Positions 17,137 through 27,805 are shown, counted from the first letter of the stretch. The stretch is 64,000 nt of DNA from Pseudooceanicola sediminis (GCF_003575965.1 NZ_QWJJ01000010.1:62001-126000), one strand, 5' to 3'. Numbers and translations: made by a program. Notes: generated from the sequence alone by a model not told the origin.

Positions 17137-17219
17137 GATCACAGCTTTGTCGGTTTCGCCGTTACACGTCTTCGTGTAGGATATTTGAAAAAATCGAGCA
17201 GAAAAAAAACGAGAGACAT

Positions 17220-17798
17220 ATGGGCAGAAAGCTATTCGCGCTTCTGATCGTGCTGCTTGTCGCATCTTGCGGCAGTCGCGATTCAACGGCGCCGCGCAAT
17301 CTGGATGATGCGTGTTCCATCCTTTCCGAACGTCCGCATTATCGCCGGGCCTTCAGAAAGGTCGAACGCCGCTGGGGCGTTCCGACCAACGTTCTGATGG
17401 CCGTGATGCACCAGGAAAGCAAATTCATCGGCAATGCGCGTACTCCGCACAAGTACATGTTGGGAATCATTCCCATGGGGCGGCAAAGCTCGGCCTATGG
17501 CTACAGCCAGGCACTTGATTCCACTTGGGACGATTACCGGGAACAGACCCGCAGTCGCCGCGCGCGCCGCACGGATATCGACGACGCCGCTGATTTCATG
17601 GGCTGGTACATGGCCGGATCGACCAAGCGGTTGGGCATCCCCCTGACCGACGCGCGCAACCAGTATCTTGCCTATCACGAAGGCAGAACCGGATACCTGC
17701 GCGGCAGCCACAACAACAAGTCCTGGTTGCTGTCAGTGGCGCAACGGGTCGCGGTACGCTCGGCCTTGTATGGCAAGCAACTGCCCTACTGCCGGTAA
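17220..17798 (+). CDS. transglycosylase SLT-domain lipoprotein
   Basis: A 192-residue lipoprotein: the first 17 residues form a signal with lipobox LVASCGS. The mature part is a lytic-transglycosylase SLT domain that cleaves peptidoglycan glycan chains. The catalytic glutamate is in VMHQESKF, followed by SAYGYSQALDSTWDDY and YLAYHEG, all typical. Outer-membrane or periplasmic location follows from the lipobox. An 18-bp terminator follows. Confidence 0.9.
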   Translation: MGRKLFALLIVLLVASCGSRDSTAPRNLDDACSILSERPHYRRAFRKVERRWGVPTNVLMAVMHQESKFIGNARTPHKYMLGIIPMGRQSSAYGYSQALDSTWDDYREQTRSRRARRTDIDDAADFMGWYMAGSTKRLGIPLTDARNQYLAYHEGRTGYLRGSHNNKSWLLSVAQRVAVRSALYGKQLPYCR

Positions 17799-17813
17799 CT
17801 TTACCAGATAACA

Positions 17814-17858
17814 AAAACCCTCGCCCCGCCCAAATCCCATGGGCGGGGCGAGGGTTTT
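17814..17858. terminator. strong bidirectional terminator
   Basis: AAAACCCTCGCCCCGCCC (17814-17831) pairs perfectly over 18 bp with 17841-17858, with a 9-nt loop and T/A runs at both ends. It separates the transglycosylase gene from the convergent lolA. Confidence 0.9.
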
Positions 17859-17863
17859 CTTGT

Positions 17864-18493
17864 TCAGCGGCCGTTGCCGTCGTCGGTCACGCTGTCGTCC
17901 ATGAACAGTGTCGTGGACAGGTTCATTCCGGTGCGCAATTCGCCCAGGGCGATGGTTGTCTGGCTGCCGGAATCGTCGTGCACCACCCATTGACGCAGCT
18001 CGACCGGGTTGTCGGTAAAGACCATCTCGATAAAGCCGTACTCGGGGTGCTCGGGATCCTGGGCGCGCACCACTGTTGACGGGCCCTGCTCGCGGTGATC
18101 GGTCACCATGTTGGCCCGCCCCAGATCCACGTTGGAATCCAGGATGATCGACAGCGGCGTACGGCTCAGCGGATAGGTTTCGGTACTTTCCGTCTTCGGG
18201 TCAAAGATCTTGACTGCACCGGCGCTGGCGATGACGCGGGTGGCCTCGGGCGGATCATATTCGAACCGCATCCGACCGGGTCGCTTGATATAGAGCGTCC
18301 CCGTTGAAACCGAATTGTCACCTGCGATCTGGGTGAACTTTGCCTCGGCAGTCGTCATGCCATTGAGGTACTTTGAAATCGCACTCAGCGAGATCGGGGC
18401 TGCCGTAGCAGGAAGCGCCATGGCGATGACCGTCGCGGTCACGGCGAAGGTCATGGTGGCGGCGGGCGCAACAAGGCGGGTCAATCTGTTCAT
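17864..18493 (-). CDS. lolA: outer-membrane lipoprotein carrier protein LolA
   Basis: A 209-residue periplasmic protein that ferries lipoproteins from LolCDE to the outer membrane. It has a signal peptide (ALPATAAP). The family pattern includes ISKYLNGMTTAEAKFTQ, GTLYIKRPGRMRFEYDPPE and VFTDNPVELRQWVVHDDSG. The frame extends upstream; ATG 18493 gives a normal signal sequence. It follows ftsK on the same strand after a hairpin, as often seen in this group. Confidence 0.93.
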   Translation of the reverse strand: MNRLTRLVAPAATMTFAVTATVIAMALPATAAPISLSAISKYLNGMTTAEAKFTQIAGDNSVSTGTLYIKRPGRMRFEYDPPEATRVIASAGAVKIFDPKTESTETYPLSRTPLSIILDSNVDLGRANMVTDHREQGPSTVVRAQDPEHPEYGFIEMVFTDNPVELRQWVVHDDSGSQTTIALGELRTGMNLSTTLFMDDSVTDDGNGR

Positions 18494-18600
18494 GCGAGTG
18501 ATGTAGTCTCCGGCAGCAATCCATTCCACCACCGAACGATCACAGAGCCGTCACAGTTCCACGCAAACCGGCGAGGCATCGCCGAACGTGACGTCGTGGA

Positions 18601-18641
18601 TGGCGGGGTGGGGTGGCGGGCAAAGGCGCCCCACCCCGCCA
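18601..18641 (-). terminator. hairpin downstream of ftsK
   Basis: TGGCGGGGTGGGG (18601-18613) pairs perfectly with 18629-18641, leaving a 15-nt loop, 5 nt after the ftsK stop. There is no T-run, so it may be a weak or factor-assisted terminator, or an RNA-stabilising structure before lolA. Confidence 0.55.
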
Positions 18642-18646
18642 CATTC

Positions 18647-21600
18647 CTATTGCTCGGGCACCAGAACCTCGCGTTTGCCAACGTGGTTGGCAGACGACAC
18701 GACGCCCTCGTCTTCCATCTGCTCGACCAGGCGCGCCGCCTTGTTGTAACCGATGGCCAGTTTACGCTGGATGTAGGAGGTGGAGCATTTGCGATCCTTG
18801 ATCACGATGCCAACCGCCTGATCATACAGCGCATCTTCGCCGTTCGTATTGCCACCGGTGGACAGGCCCAGAACTGCGTCGATGTCATCCGCCTTGTCGT
18901 CCTCGGGGCCATCGACCACGCCACCGACATAGGACGGCGGGCCATATCCCTTGAGATGGTTGACGATTTCCTCGACTTCTTCGTCAGAAACGAACGGACC
19001 GTGGCACCGGGTGATCTTGGCACCGCCGGCCATGTACAGCATGTCGCCCATGCCCAGCAGCTGCTCGGCACCCATTTCGCCAAGGATGGTGCGGCTGTCG
19101 ATTTTTGACGTCACCTGAAAGGAAATCCGAGTCGGAAAGTTGGCCTTGATCGTCCCGGTAATCACATCGACCGACGGGCGTTGCGTCGCCATGATGAGGT
19201 GAATGCCAGACGCACGCGCCATCTGCGCCAGGCGCTGGATGCAGGCTTCGATTTCCTTGCCCGCGACCATCATCAGGTCAGCCATCTCGTCGACGATAAC
19301 GACGATATAAGGCATCTTCTCGGGCTTGATCTCCTCCGTCTCGAACACCGGGTCGCCGGTGCCGTCGTCAAAGCCGGTCTGCACCGTCCGGCTGAACATT
19401 TCACCCTTGTCGATGGCGTCCTGCACCCGGCCGTTGTAGCCGTCGATATTGCGCACCCCCATCTTGGACATCTTGCGATAGCGGTCCTCCATTTCCGCGA
19501 CGGTCCATTTCAGGGCCACGACGGCCTTTTTAGGATCGGTCACGACGGGGGACAGCAGATGCGGAATACCGTCATAGACGGACAGTTCCAGCATCTTGGG
19601 GTCGATCATGATCAGGCGGCATTCCTCAGGCGTAAGCCGGTAGAGCAGCGACAGGATCATCGTGTTGATAGCGACGGATTTACCCGAACCGGTCGTCCCT
19701 GCGATCAGCAGGTGGGGCATCTTGGCCAGGTTGGCAATCATCGGCTCGCCGCCGATATCCTTGCCGAGCGCCAGCGGCAGTTTCATGTGGGTATCGCCGA
19801 AATCGCGCGCCGACAGGATCTCGCGCAGCACGACCTTTTCGCGCGTCTCGTTCGGCAGTTCGATCCCGATGACAGAACGCCCCGGCACGGTGGACACCCG
19901 CGCCGAAAGGGCCGACATCGAACGTGCGATGTCATCCGCCAGTCCGATCACCCGGCTGGCCTTGAGGCCCGGCGCAGGCTCAAGTTCGTACATGGTAACG
20001 ACAGGACCCGGACGGACCGAGACGATCTCGCCCTTGACGCCGTAATCGTCCAGTACGTTTTCCAACATCCGCGCATTCTCTTCCAGCGCCTCGTCCGAAA
20101 GGTGCAGGCGTTGAATGTTCTCGGGGTTCGTCAGCAGGCTGAGCGGCGGCAGATCATATTGCACCGGCTCGGCTTCCTGAAACGCCAATCCGGGCTGGGC
20201 CTCTTCGCGGGCACGCGACGATGGCTGCACGGGCTTGCGGGGTGTGTGCTGCACCACCTTTTTCGGCTCGGCCACGGGAATGGATACGCGCGGCGCGGCG
20301 GGGGAGGGGGGGGTGCTTTCAGGGGCAAAGGCCTTGGTATGGGAATGGTCGTCGGCAATCCCTGGCTCCGGCGCACCATAATCCTCTCCGAAGGCCGAGG
20401 CTTCGTCATCCAGCCAGGCCTGATCGTCATCGTCATTGCGATAGGCGCCGCGCACCACGCGCGGGCTGGCCGCATTCCGCAGGTCATCCTCCGGCATGGG
20501 ATCGCCATAGCCCGCGTCATCATTCCCGGCATGGGCATCGGCGGCGTGATGGTCGTAGGGCGCGTCGTATGCCGCGCCTGATGCGGCCTCGTAATCGACA
20601 TCATAGTCGTCAAAGGGCTGCTCCGCGGCTTGGTCCAGGTCCACCTCGGACGCCGGGGCGTAGGCTGCAACCCTGTCGTAATCGTCATCTGGATAGGGGT
20701 AGGCGGCGTGGCGCGGATCGGCAGCGCCGACCGCGCGCGGTGCTGCCGCCGGCGACGGGGCAAACGGGCGTGCAGGCTGATGCGCCGAGCTGGAGGTCAG
20801 AGGAGGTTCCGTGCGCGACGATCCTGCACTGCCGCCGGCACCACCGACAACCAGCGGAGCGGGGCGGCGTGGGCGTACCGCCTGGGGCGCGGTCTGTGGC
20901 GCCGGGGGCGTGGACCGGATCACCGGAACCTGGCGGGCGCGCGACCTGACCACATCCGCGATCTTGGCCTTGATACGCTGATCTTCCGGCACGTTGGGAT
21001 CATGACCATGCGGCATGTGCGCAACAGGATCGGCAACCACCAGTTCATCGGGTGGCATTTCAGCCGGATCGGAGCGGCGTTTCAAACCGCTGGACAAACG
21101 CCCCAGCAGACGGGGCCGGGGTTCTGGCTTCGGTTCCGGCACATGCTGATCATAGGCTTGCGCCAGGGCATAATCCCGTTCGTCGTCTTCGTCATAGAGC
21201 GGCATGTCAGGCGACGCCCAGGGGTCTTCCTGCCAATCTTGCTGCACGCTCGGGTCGTCGTAAAAGGCCCCCTGCGACCGCTCCGCGCGCACTGCACGGC
21301 GGCGTTCCAGGTGGTCACGACCGCGCCCCGCCGCATGGGTTGCCGCGCTTCCGGCGACACGCATGGTCCCGGCCGCCCCGCGCCCCAGCACCTTCAGCAC
21401 CATCGCGTAGAAAAGCACGAGGCCGATCACCATCAGGCGGAACATGCGGCGCAGTTCGTACATGGTAAAGCCCAGCACCCACAGCCCCAGCACCGCAGAG
21501 CCGAGCCCAAGACCAACCGCCAGCAAGCGAATCGCGGTATCGATGGGCAACGGCAGCAGGCCCATCAGCGCGCCAAGCGCGGTATCCCCGAACAACCCGC

Positions 21601-22021
21601 CCAACCCAAAGGCGTGCGGCCAGTCGGCACCAGTGTTCAGCGTACCCGCATAGATCGCCACGGCGGCAACGAACACGGGCGCAAAGACCAAACGGCCCAC
21701 CGGCCCTTCTTCTGCGAAATGCAGGCCAAAGCGCAGCCCCCAGACAATGCAAAGCGCGGCAATTGCCCAGCCCCCTGCGCCGATCACCATGATCATCGGG
21801 GCGGCAATCGACGCTCCGAACCGGCCCAGCCAGTTCTGCACCGGCGCGTCGCTGGCCGACATCCACGACGGATCGGCCGGGCTGTAGCTATACAGCAAGG
21901 CGGCGACCATCAGCCCGAAGATCAACAGCAGCAGCCCGATCAGCTCCTTGCCGCGCTTTTCCAGCGCCTCCTGAACGGAGCTGTCGAAAAGCGGGTCGCG
22001 TCCCTTGGTCTGAAATGCCAT
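18647..22021 (-). CDS. ftsK: DNA translocase FtsK
   Basis: A septal DNA pump that clears chromosome arms and activates XerCD recombination at dif. The product is 1124 residues: an N-terminal block of about four membrane spans ([17 protein letters not shown] onward), a very long linker (roughly residues 230-620) rich in Asp, Ala, Pro and Tyr, and a RecA-like motor with Walker A GTTGSGKS at about 775-782. Walker B is [14 protein letters not shown] winged-helix gamma domain ends it ([17 protein letters not shown]). The ribosome-binding site GAGGAGG is strong. The linker makes it longer than many FtsK proteins. Confidence 0.97.
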   Translation of the reverse strand: MAFQTKGRDPLFDSSVQEALEKRGKELIGLLLLIFGLMVAALLYSYSPADPSWMSASDAPVQNWLGRFGASIAAPMIMVIGAGGWAIAALCIVWGLRFGLHFAEEGPVGRLVFAPVFVAAVAIYAGTLNTGADWPHAFGLGGLFGDTALGALMGLLPLPIDTAIRLLAVGLGLGSAVLGLWVLGFTMYELRRMFRLMVIGLVLFYAMVLKVLGRGAAGTMRVAGSAATHAAGRGRDHLERRRAVRAERSQGAFYDDPSVQQDWQEDPWASPDMPLYDEDDERDYALAQAYDQHVPEPKPEPRPRLLGRLSSGLKRRSDPAEMPPDELVVADPVAHMPHGHDPNVPEDQRIKAKIADVVRSRARQVPVIRSTPPAPQTAPQAVRPRRPAPLVVGGAGGSAGSSRTEPPLTSSSAHQPARPFAPSPAAAPRAVGAADPRHAAYPYPDDDYDRVAAYAPASEVDLDQAAEQPFDDYDVDYEAASGAAYDAPYDHHAADAHAGNDDAGYGDPMPEDDLRNAASPRVVRGAYRNDDDDQAWLDDEASAFGEDYGAPEPGIADDHSHTKAFAPESTPPSPAAPRVSIPVAEPKKVVQHTPRKPVQPSSRAREEAQPGLAFQEAEPVQYDLPPLSLLTNPENIQRLHLSDEALEENARMLENVLDDYGVKGEIVSVRPGPVVTMYELEPAPGLKASRVIGLADDIARSMSALSARVSTVPGRSVIGIELPNETREKVVLREILSARDFGDTHMKLPLALGKDIGGEPMIANLAKMPHLLIAGTTGSGKSVAINTMILSLLYRLTPEECRLIMIDPKMLELSVYDGIPHLLSPVVTDPKKAVVALKWTVAEMEDRYRKMSKMGVRNIDGYNGRVQDAIDKGEMFSRTVQTGFDDGTGDPVFETEEIKPEKMPYIVVIVDEMADLMMVAGKEIEACIQRLAQMARASGIHLIMATQRPSVDVITGTIKANFPTRISFQVTSKIDSRTILGEMGAEQLLGMGDMLYMAGGAKITRCHGPFVSDEEVEEIVNHLKGYGPPSYVGGVVDGPEDDKADDIDAVLGLSTGGNTNGEDALYDQAVGIVIKDRKCSTSYIQRKLAIGYNKAARLVEQMEDEGVVSSANHVGKREVLVPEQ

Positions 22022-22033
22022 GTCGCCTCCTCG

Positions 22034-23212
22034 TTACTTGTACAGACAGTCGCGCAGGCTCTTCAGCCCGGCCACCATCGCATCTTTTGGGGCCACCATG
22101 GCGACCCGGATATATCCTGCGCCGGGGTTGTCGCCCGCCACATCTCGGCTGAGGTAGGCACCGGGCAACACCCGCACGCCTGTCTCTTGCCACAATTTCA
22201 GCGCCGCGACCTCTCCGTCAGGCACGGGCAGCCAGAGAAAGAACCCTGCCTCCGGCCCCTGATAGCCTGGCACGCCATTCAGAATGGCATCAGCGGCAGC
22301 GTATTTCTCGTTGTAGAGGCGACGGGACTCGATCACGTGATCCTCGTCCGCCCAGACCCGTTCGGACACCCGCTGCAATGGCAGGGGAATCGGCGCACCC
22401 GAATAGGCACGCAATTGCTTCAGACGCCGCAGGCTGCCCGGCCCACCCGCGACGAAGCCCGAACGCAATCCCGGCAAATTGGAACGTTTGGAGAGCGACT
22501 GGAAAATCAGGACCCGCTCAGGGTCGACACCCATGCCAGCGGCCACCTGCAAGGCACCGACCGGCGGCGTGTCGCGATAGACCTCTGAATAGCATTCATC
22601 AGAAAAGACCTGAAAATCATACTTTTCGGCCAGCGCCAGCAGATCACGCAGGTAGCTCTCAGAGGCGACAGCCCCCTGCGGGTTGGTGGGCGAACAGATA
22701 TAGGCCGCCACCGTACGGTTCAGCACATCCTCGGGCAGGCCCGCGTAATCGGGCAGAAAGCCGGTTTCGCGCGTCGCGGGCACAAACACCGGTTCGGCGC
22801 CCACGGAAATCGCGGCGATCATGTAGACTTGGTAGAAGGGATTCGGGATCAGAGCGACCGGGCGCTTGCCACCCTTCTGTTCCGGGCACAGCGCCATACC
22901 GACGTTATAAAGCCCCTCGCGTGTGCCGTTCAGCGGCATGACCTGCGTGTCGGGATCGACCTGCACACCATAGCGGCGATCAATCCAGCCCGCGATGGCC
23001 GAGCGAAGCTCGGGGGTGCCCTCATTCGGGGGGTATTTTGCAAATTCATGCGCAGAGGCGGCCAGCACGTCGGGCACCCAGTCCGGAAACGGGTGCTTGG
23101 GCTCGCCGATGGTCATATGCATCACGTCTCCGCCAGGCTCGTGATGATCGAGCAAGGCGCGCAAACGCGGGAACGCATATTCCGGAAGGTTCGAAAACCG
23201 CTCTGGAAACAT
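22034..23212 (-). CDS. succinyldiaminopimelate aminotransferase-like (DapC type)
   Basis: A 392-residue fold-type I PLP aminotransferase. The N-terminus (FSNLPEYAFPRLRALLDHH, then MTIGEPKHPFPDW) matches the DapC branch that transaminates N-succinyl-L-diaminopimelate precursors for lysine and peptidoglycan. The PLP lysine is in FQSLSKRSNLPGLRSGF. The frame extends 28 codons upstream, but ATG 23212 begins the conserved part. Its position just before ftsK (12-nt gap) suggests co-transcription with cell-division functions. Substrate is inferred from family resemblance. Confidence 0.85.
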   Translation of the reverse strand: MFPERFSNLPEYAFPRLRALLDHHEPGGDVMHMTIGEPKHPFPDWVPDVLAASAHEFAKYPPNEGTPELRSAIAGWIDRRYGVQVDPDTQVMPLNGTREGLYNVGMALCPEQKGGKRPVALIPNPFYQVYMIAAISVGAEPVFVPATRETGFLPDYAGLPEDVLNRTVAAYICSPTNPQGAVASESYLRDLLALAEKYDFQVFSDECYSEVYRDTPPVGALQVAAGMGVDPERVLIFQSLSKRSNLPGLRSGFVAGGPGSLRRLKQLRAYSGAPIPLPLQRVSERVWADEDHVIESRRLYNEKYAAADAILNGVPGYQGPEAGFFLWLPVPDGEVAALKLWQETGVRVLPGAYLSRDVAGDNPGAGYIRVAMVAPKDAMVAGLKSLRDCLYK

Positions 23213-23333
23213 ATGTAAACTGCCTCTGAATACGGGATCGTTTCGCCCCGTTTGACCGTAGACTAGCGCAGAAATGCCCAAGCCGTCCAGTAGCATGGCG
23301 GCGTCATGGCCCGAAAGACACAGCCATGTGGCC

Positions 23334-24677
23334 TCAGGACAATGCGGCCTCGGCCGCGACGGCGACGCGGGCCAGCGCCTCTTCCTGCATCGGCTTGCCC
23401 ATCAGCATGATACCGCAGCTTTTGTGCCCCGTCGGCAGGGTGACGGCGGGCAGATCCATCATGTTGCCAACCCGCGTGTTGCGCAGCGCCAACAGGTTTT
23501 CGGTGACGTAATAATCGGCATCGGTCAGCATCCGCGCAACATCCGGCGGCAGGATCGGCGCGGTCGGGCAGATCACCGCATCGAATCCGCCCATCTGCAC
23601 GTTCCATTCCGCCCGCGCGGCGTACAGTTTTTCCCAGGCAGCGATATAGGTGGGGGCCGAAACCTTGGCGCCCGCCCGGAAACGTTCAAGGATCTGCGGG
23701 AACATCACGTCCGGATTGGCCTCGATCACATCGCCCCAGAGGCCATAAGCCTCTGACGAATAAAGGAACGCCGACAGAGGCGCGGCACGTTCCAACGCGG
23801 CAGAGCGCACTGGCACAAGTTCAGCCCCGGCATCGACCAGGCGCGCTCGCGCACTCTCGAACGCGGCCAGTGGTTCGGGCCGCATATCCTGCATGACTTC
23901 GGTTTCCAGCACCGCGATACGTAGCCCCCGCAGATGCGCGCCGCGCAAATCGGCGGCAGGCCTGCCCTCAAGCGCCGACAGCAGCAGCGTGGCATCCAGC
24001 ACCGAGCGGCAGAGCGGGCCGATTGTGTCGAAGCGCTTGCACAGGGGCTGCACGCCATCGAGGCTGATCCGCCCGGAGGTTGTCTTGAAGCCGACGATGT
24101 CGTTCCAGGCGGCCGGAATCCGCACTGATCCGCCGGTGTCCGACCCGATTGCCGCAGCCGCCAGCCCAAAGGCCACGGATGTCGCCGCGCCCGATGACGA
24201 CCCCCCCGGCGCCAGGGCGGGGTCATTCACATTCGGCGGTGTCGCCGTGACCGGGTTGATGCCAATGCCGGAAAACGCCAGTTCCGACATGTGCGTCTTG
24301 CCCAGACAGACCAGGCCCGCCTGCGTCGCATTGGCCAGGACCCGCGCGTCAGCCTGCGGGATGTGCCCTTTCAGCAAGGCAGAACCTGCCTCGGTCGCCA
24401 CGCCCGCCGAATCGAACAGGTCCTTCCAGCTGACCGGCACGCCGTCCAGCGCGTGGCGTCGCGTGCCGTTTTGCGCGCGTTTCGCCGCCGCGGCAGCTTC
24501 GGCCAGGGCGCGGTCATGCGTCACCCGGGCATAGATCCGGTCGCGGTAGTCATGGCCGTCGATGGCATCCAGGTAAACCCGCGTCAGCCCCACCGGATCG
24601 ATCGCGCCTTGCCCGATGGCTGCCCCCAGATCCGATGCCCGCCAGTTAAGCCAATCCCGATCGCCCATGTTCTGCAT
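23334..24677 (-). CDS. amidase (amidase signature family)
   Basis: A 447-residue amidase-signature hydrolase with the Ser-cisSer-Lys triad: K85 in VSWKDLFD, S160 in APGGSSSG and S184 in SDTGGSVRIPAA. The family hydrolyses amides or acts in GatA; this one is not GatA, since no gatC/gatB is nearby and the C-terminus differs. ATG 24668 (fourth codon) is an equally good start. It begins a minus-strand block with the aminotransferase and ftsK, and diverges from the ubiH-like gene. Confidence 0.9.
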   Translation of the reverse strand: MQNMGDRDWLNWRASDLGAAIGQGAIDPVGLTRVYLDAIDGHDYRDRIYARVTHDRALAEAAAAAKRAQNGTRRHALDGVPVSWKDLFDSAGVATEAGSALLKGHIPQADARVLANATQAGLVCLGKTHMSELAFSGIGINPVTATPPNVNDPALAPGGSSSGAATSVAFGLAAAAIGSDTGGSVRIPAAWNDIVGFKTTSGRISLDGVQPLCKRFDTIGPLCRSVLDATLLLSALEGRPAADLRGAHLRGLRIAVLETEVMQDMRPEPLAAFESARARLVDAGAELVPVRSAALERAAPLSAFLYSSEAYGLWGDVIEANPDVMFPQILERFRAGAKVSAPTYIAAWEKLYAARAEWNVQMGGFDAVICPTAPILPPDVARMLTDADYYVTENLLALRNTRVGNMMDLPAVTLPTGHKSCGIMLMGKPMQEEALARVAVAAEAALS

Positions 24678-24782
24678 CCGCCTGTTGCGCCGGGACCTGG
24701 CCCGCGCCTGTTTCCATTTGACGCGACGCTAGCGCCCGAAAGGCGCATGGACAATCCCGCCCGCCCGCTCATATTGAGGGGC

Positions 24783-25997
24783 ATGGAACATGATAGCGAT
24801 CTTCTCATCGTTGGTGGCGGGCTGAATGGCCCGGCGCTTGCCCTGGCCGCCGCCCGCGCGGGGCTGAGCGCGACCGTGATTGATGCCCTGCCCCTAAGTG
24901 ACCGCAGTCAAAGCGATTTTGATGGCCGTTCCTATTCCCTCGCGCTCGCCTCGGTGCGCCTGTTGCGCGCGCTTGGCGTCTGGGATGCGGTCGCGGACCA
25001 TGCGCAGCCCATGCTCGACATCAAGGTCTCGGATGGGCACGCGGGGCAAGGCGGTGCGCCATTTTTCCTGCACTTCGATCATGCCGAGATCGAGGAAGGC
25101 CCGATGGGGCACATGGTCGAGGATCGCCACCTGCGCCGCGCTCTGCTGGACGCCGTGGCCGACACTCCACTGATCACCCAAATCAGCGGAGAGGCCGTCA
25201 CCGCCCAAGAGATCACGGCGCAATTCGCCCAGGTCACACTTGCATCTGGGCGCGCGCTGAAAGGCCGCGTCCTGATCGGCAGCGATGGACGCAACAGCGG
25301 CACCGCCGCACGCGCCCACATCCAGCGGCGCGGCTGGGGCTATGGGCAGACGGCGCTGGTCTGCGCGATTGCACATGACAAGCTCCACCACGGTGTCGCG
25401 CACCAGTTCTTCATGCCCGCCGGTCCGCTGGCAATCCTGCCGCTCAAGGGCAACCTGTCTTCGATCGTCTGGAGCGAGACGAGCGCCAATGCAGCGACCA
25501 TCCAGGCCTTGACCGATGACGAATACCTTGAGGCCCTGCGACCTCGGTTCGGGGATTTTCTCGGCGGGATTTCCCTTGCCGGGAAACGCTTTACCTATCC
25601 GCTCGGGCTTTCCGTCTGCGCACGTTTCTCGGGGCTGCGGCTGGCGCTTGTAGGCGATGCCGCACACGGAATGCACCCCATCGCGGGTCAGGGTCTGAAT
25701 GCCGGACTGCGCGATGTCGCGGCTTTGGCGCAGGTGCTGAGCGAGGCGCAGATGCGCGGCGAAGACATCGGTGCGCTGGACGTGCTGGACCGCTATCAGG
25801 AATGGCGACGCTTTGATACCGCGACGCTCGCCATGGCGACAGACCTGACGAACCGGCTGTTTTCCAACGATAATCCGCTGCTGCGGCTAGGCCGTGACCT
25901 CGGCCTTGGCGCGGTCGGTGCATTGCCGAAGCTGCGCCGCGGCTTCATCCGCGAGGCCGCCGGGCTGACCGGCGACCTGCCTGAGCTGATGCGCTGA
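24783..25997 (+). CDS. UbiH/UbiF/COQ6-type FAD hydroxylase
   Basis: A 404-residue flavoprotein monooxygenase of the ubiquinone-ring hydroxylase family. It has the FAD dinucleotide motif IVGGGLNGPALALAAARAG at the N-terminus. DGRSYSLALASVRLL and the FAD-ribityl block VGDAAHGMHPIAGQGLNAGL are both diagnostic. Relatives hydroxylate the aromatic ring of ubiquinone at one of three positions; which one is not clear here. The frame is open far upstream; ATG 24783 with GAGGGG fits. Its stop codon abuts that of the convergent Trm112-like gene. Confidence 0.93.
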   Translation: MEHDSDLLIVGGGLNGPALALAAARAGLSATVIDALPLSDRSQSDFDGRSYSLALASVRLLRALGVWDAVADHAQPMLDIKVSDGHAGQGGAPFFLHFDHAEIEEGPMGHMVEDRHLRRALLDAVADTPLITQISGEAVTAQEITAQFAQVTLASGRALKGRVLIGSDGRNSGTAARAHIQRRGWGYGQTALVCAIAHDKLHHGVAHQFFMPAGPLAILPLKGNLSSIVWSETSANAATIQALTDDEYLEALRPRFGDFLGGISLAGKRFTYPLGLSVCARFSGLRLALVGDAAHGMHPIAGQGLNAGLRDVAALAQVLSEAQMRGEDIGALDVLDRYQEWRRFDTATLAMATDLTNRLFSNDNPLLRLGRDLGLGAVGALPKLRRGFIREAAGLTGDLPELMR

Positions 25998-26204
25998 TCA
26001 GTCGGCGGCCTGTAGATCGCGGGCTTCATCCACCAGCATGATGGGGATGCCATTGCGGATCGGAAAGGCCAGGTGCGCGCTGTCCGAAATCAGCTCCTGC
26101 GCCTCGGCGTCATAGCGCAGCGTGGCATGGGTCTGCGGGCAGACCAGCGCCTCCAGCATCCGGCGGTCAAACAGCGGGCCTTGGGCTTCGACGGGGTCCG
26201 TCAT
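25998..26204 (-). CDS. Trm112 family protein
   Basis: A 68-residue Trm112/UPF0434-type small protein. [19 protein letters not shown] and [13 protein letters not shown] are the family blocks; the zinc-ribbon cysteines are reduced, with one visible. In eukaryotes and archaea Trm112 activates methyltransferases; the bacterial role is less clear. It is coupled to the LON-domain gene by an ATGA overlap. Confidence 0.9.
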   Translation of the reverse strand: MTDPVEAQGPLFDRRMLEALVCPQTHATLRYDAEAQELISDSAHLAFPIRNGIPIMLVDEARDLQAAD

Positions 26205-26845
26205 TGGATCATCTCCTGTCCGTCGCCGCCGCGCAGAGCATATTCCAGCAGGGTCACCAGCGTTTCGCGACGGGTTTGCAATGAAGGCGCCTCAAGCAGC
26301 GCCTGTTTTTCTTCGGGTTCGAAATTCAGCAGCATGGACAAGGAGTTGATCAGAAGCTCGTCATCGGCATCCTTGAGCGTATCCCAGTCCGTGGACAGGC
26401 CCTGATCCTCGAAATACCGCGACAGCAGGTCCATGAAGGTGCGACGCGCAAAACCCGGGTCCTGCTCGCTCTCGGCCATGTCGACGTCAAAGCCCTGCCA
26501 GTCGATGCGAAAACGCCGATAGGGGGTGAACCCGGTCACGTCCTCGCCCACGCGAAACCGCGAGATGCCGGTCAAGGTGATCATGTAGCGCCCGTCCTCG
26601 GTTTCCGAAAACTGGGTCAGGCGACCGGCGCAGCCGATCTGCTGCAACCCGGTGCCGGGGCGGCCGGGCACTTCGTTAGGTTGCACCATCCCGATCAGGC
26701 GATGCGGCGTCTTGAGGCAATCCTCGAACATGGCCAGATAGCGCGGTTCGAACAGGTGCAACGGCAACCTTGCCCGCGGCAGCAACAGGGCGCCGGGCAA
26801 GGGAAATACCGGAATGACATCGGGCAGGTCGGCGGGCTTCATCAT
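26201..26845 (-). CDS. LON substrate-binding-domain protein
   Basis: A 214-residue protein made only of the N-terminal domain of Lon protease, without ATPase or protease parts. [20 protein letters not shown] and [13 protein letters not shown] are characteristic. Its role is unknown; binding of misfolded proteins is a guess from the domain. It sits between a thioredoxin-like chaperone gene and Trm112, 42 nt after the former. Start ATG 26845 and the adjacent ATG 26842 are both possible. Confidence 0.92.
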   Translation of the reverse strand: MMKPADLPDVIPVFPLPGALLLPRARLPLHLFEPRYLAMFEDCLKTPHRLIGMVQPNEVPGRPGTGLQQIGCAGRLTQFSETEDGRYMITLTGISRFRVGEDVTGFTPYRRFRIDWQGFDVDMAESEQDPGFARRTFMDLLSRYFEDQGLSTDWDTLKDADDELLINSLSMLLNFEPEEKQALLEAPSLQTRRETLVTLLEYALRGGDGQEMIQ

Positions 26846-26887
26846 GGCAGGGACTCTAGGCCACAAGCCGCGCCGGGAAAGCCCCGA

Positions 26888-27805
26888 TCAAGCGAAAATC
26901 AACGAGCTGAGCTTGCGACGACCGTTCAGGGCAATCGGATCCTGCGGCTTCAGCGCCTCGAAAATCGTGAAAAGCTGAGCCTTTGCAGCACCTTCGTTCC
27001 ATTCACGGTCGCGGCGGAACAGCTCCAGCAGCTGATCGACGGCCTCCTGCACCTGCCCTGCGGCATGCAGCGCGAGCGCGAGGTCAAAGCGCGCCTGGTG
27101 ATCGCTCGGGTCTGCCTCGACGCGGGCGGTGAGCTCGGTCAGGGGTCCGGCGTTGGCGGCCTGCCTGGCCAGCTCGATCTGGGCGTGGGCGGCTTCGAGT
27201 TCGGGTGCCGTCGAGATCTGGGCGGGGGCACCATTCAGGATCGCTTCGGCCTGCTCGACATCCCCGAGAGCGAGGTGCGCACGCACGAGACCAGAGTAGG
27301 CGGCGACGTTTTCAGCGTCTTCCTGAAGGATCGCCTCGAAGGTCTGGGCGGCATCGGCGGCGGCGCCTTCGGCCAGCATTTCTTCTGCGGCTTCAATGGC
27401 TTCGGCCAATCCGTCATCTTCGCCGGGGGCCATCGCGGCAAGCTTTTCAACAAAGGCCTTCACCTCGGAGCCGGGCACGGCCCCCTGAAAGCCATCGACG
27501 GGCTGCCCCTGAAAGAAGGCATAGACCGTCGGGATCGACTGGACACGCATCTGGCCCGCGATCCCCTGGTTTTCATCGACGTTGATCTTGGCCATCAGGA
27601 CCTTGCCGCCCTGGGCGTTCACGGCCTCTTCCAACTGCGGGCCAAGGGTCTTGCAGGGGCCACACCAGGGGGCCCAAAAGTCAACGATGACAGGCACTTG
27701 CTGCGAGGCCTCGACGACCTCCTGCATGAAGTTGGCCTCGTTGACGTCTTTGACATACTTGCCCGCGGGGGCGGGGGTCTTGGTGCCGGTTCCAAGCTCG
27801 ATCAT
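26888..27805 (-). CDS. thioredoxin-TPR protein (CnoX/YbbN-like)
   Basis: A 305-residue protein with an N-terminal thioredoxin domain (active site FWAPWCGPCK, C48 and C51) and a C-terminal helical repeat region from about residue 130. E. coli CnoX has this layout and acts as a holdase linked to GroEL; it lacks the active CxxC, whereas here CGPC is intact, so real redox activity is likely. The frame extends 52 codons upstream into non-coding sequence; MIELGTGTK at 27805 is the likely start. It leads the LON/Trm112 operon. Confidence 0.92.
   Translation of the reverse strand: MIELGTGTKTPAPAGKYVKDVNEANFMQEVVEASQQVPVIVDFWAPWCGPCKTLGPQLEEAVNAQGGKVLMAKINVDENQGIAGQMRVQSIPTVYAFFQGQPVDGFQGAVPGSEVKAFVEKLAAMAPGEDDGLAEAIEAAEEMLAEGAAADAAQTFEAILQEDAENVAAYSGLVRAHLALGDVEQAEAILNGAPAQISTAPELEAAHAQIELARQAANAGPLTELTARVEADPSDHQARFDLALALHAAGQVQEAVDQLLELFRRDREWNEGAAKAQLFTIFEALKPQDPIALNGRRKLSSLIFA

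Noticed and set aside
19181-22588. Long plus-strand frames antisense to ftsK and the aminotransferase
   Set aside because: They look like antisense shadows; FtsK motifs on the minus strand are unambiguous.
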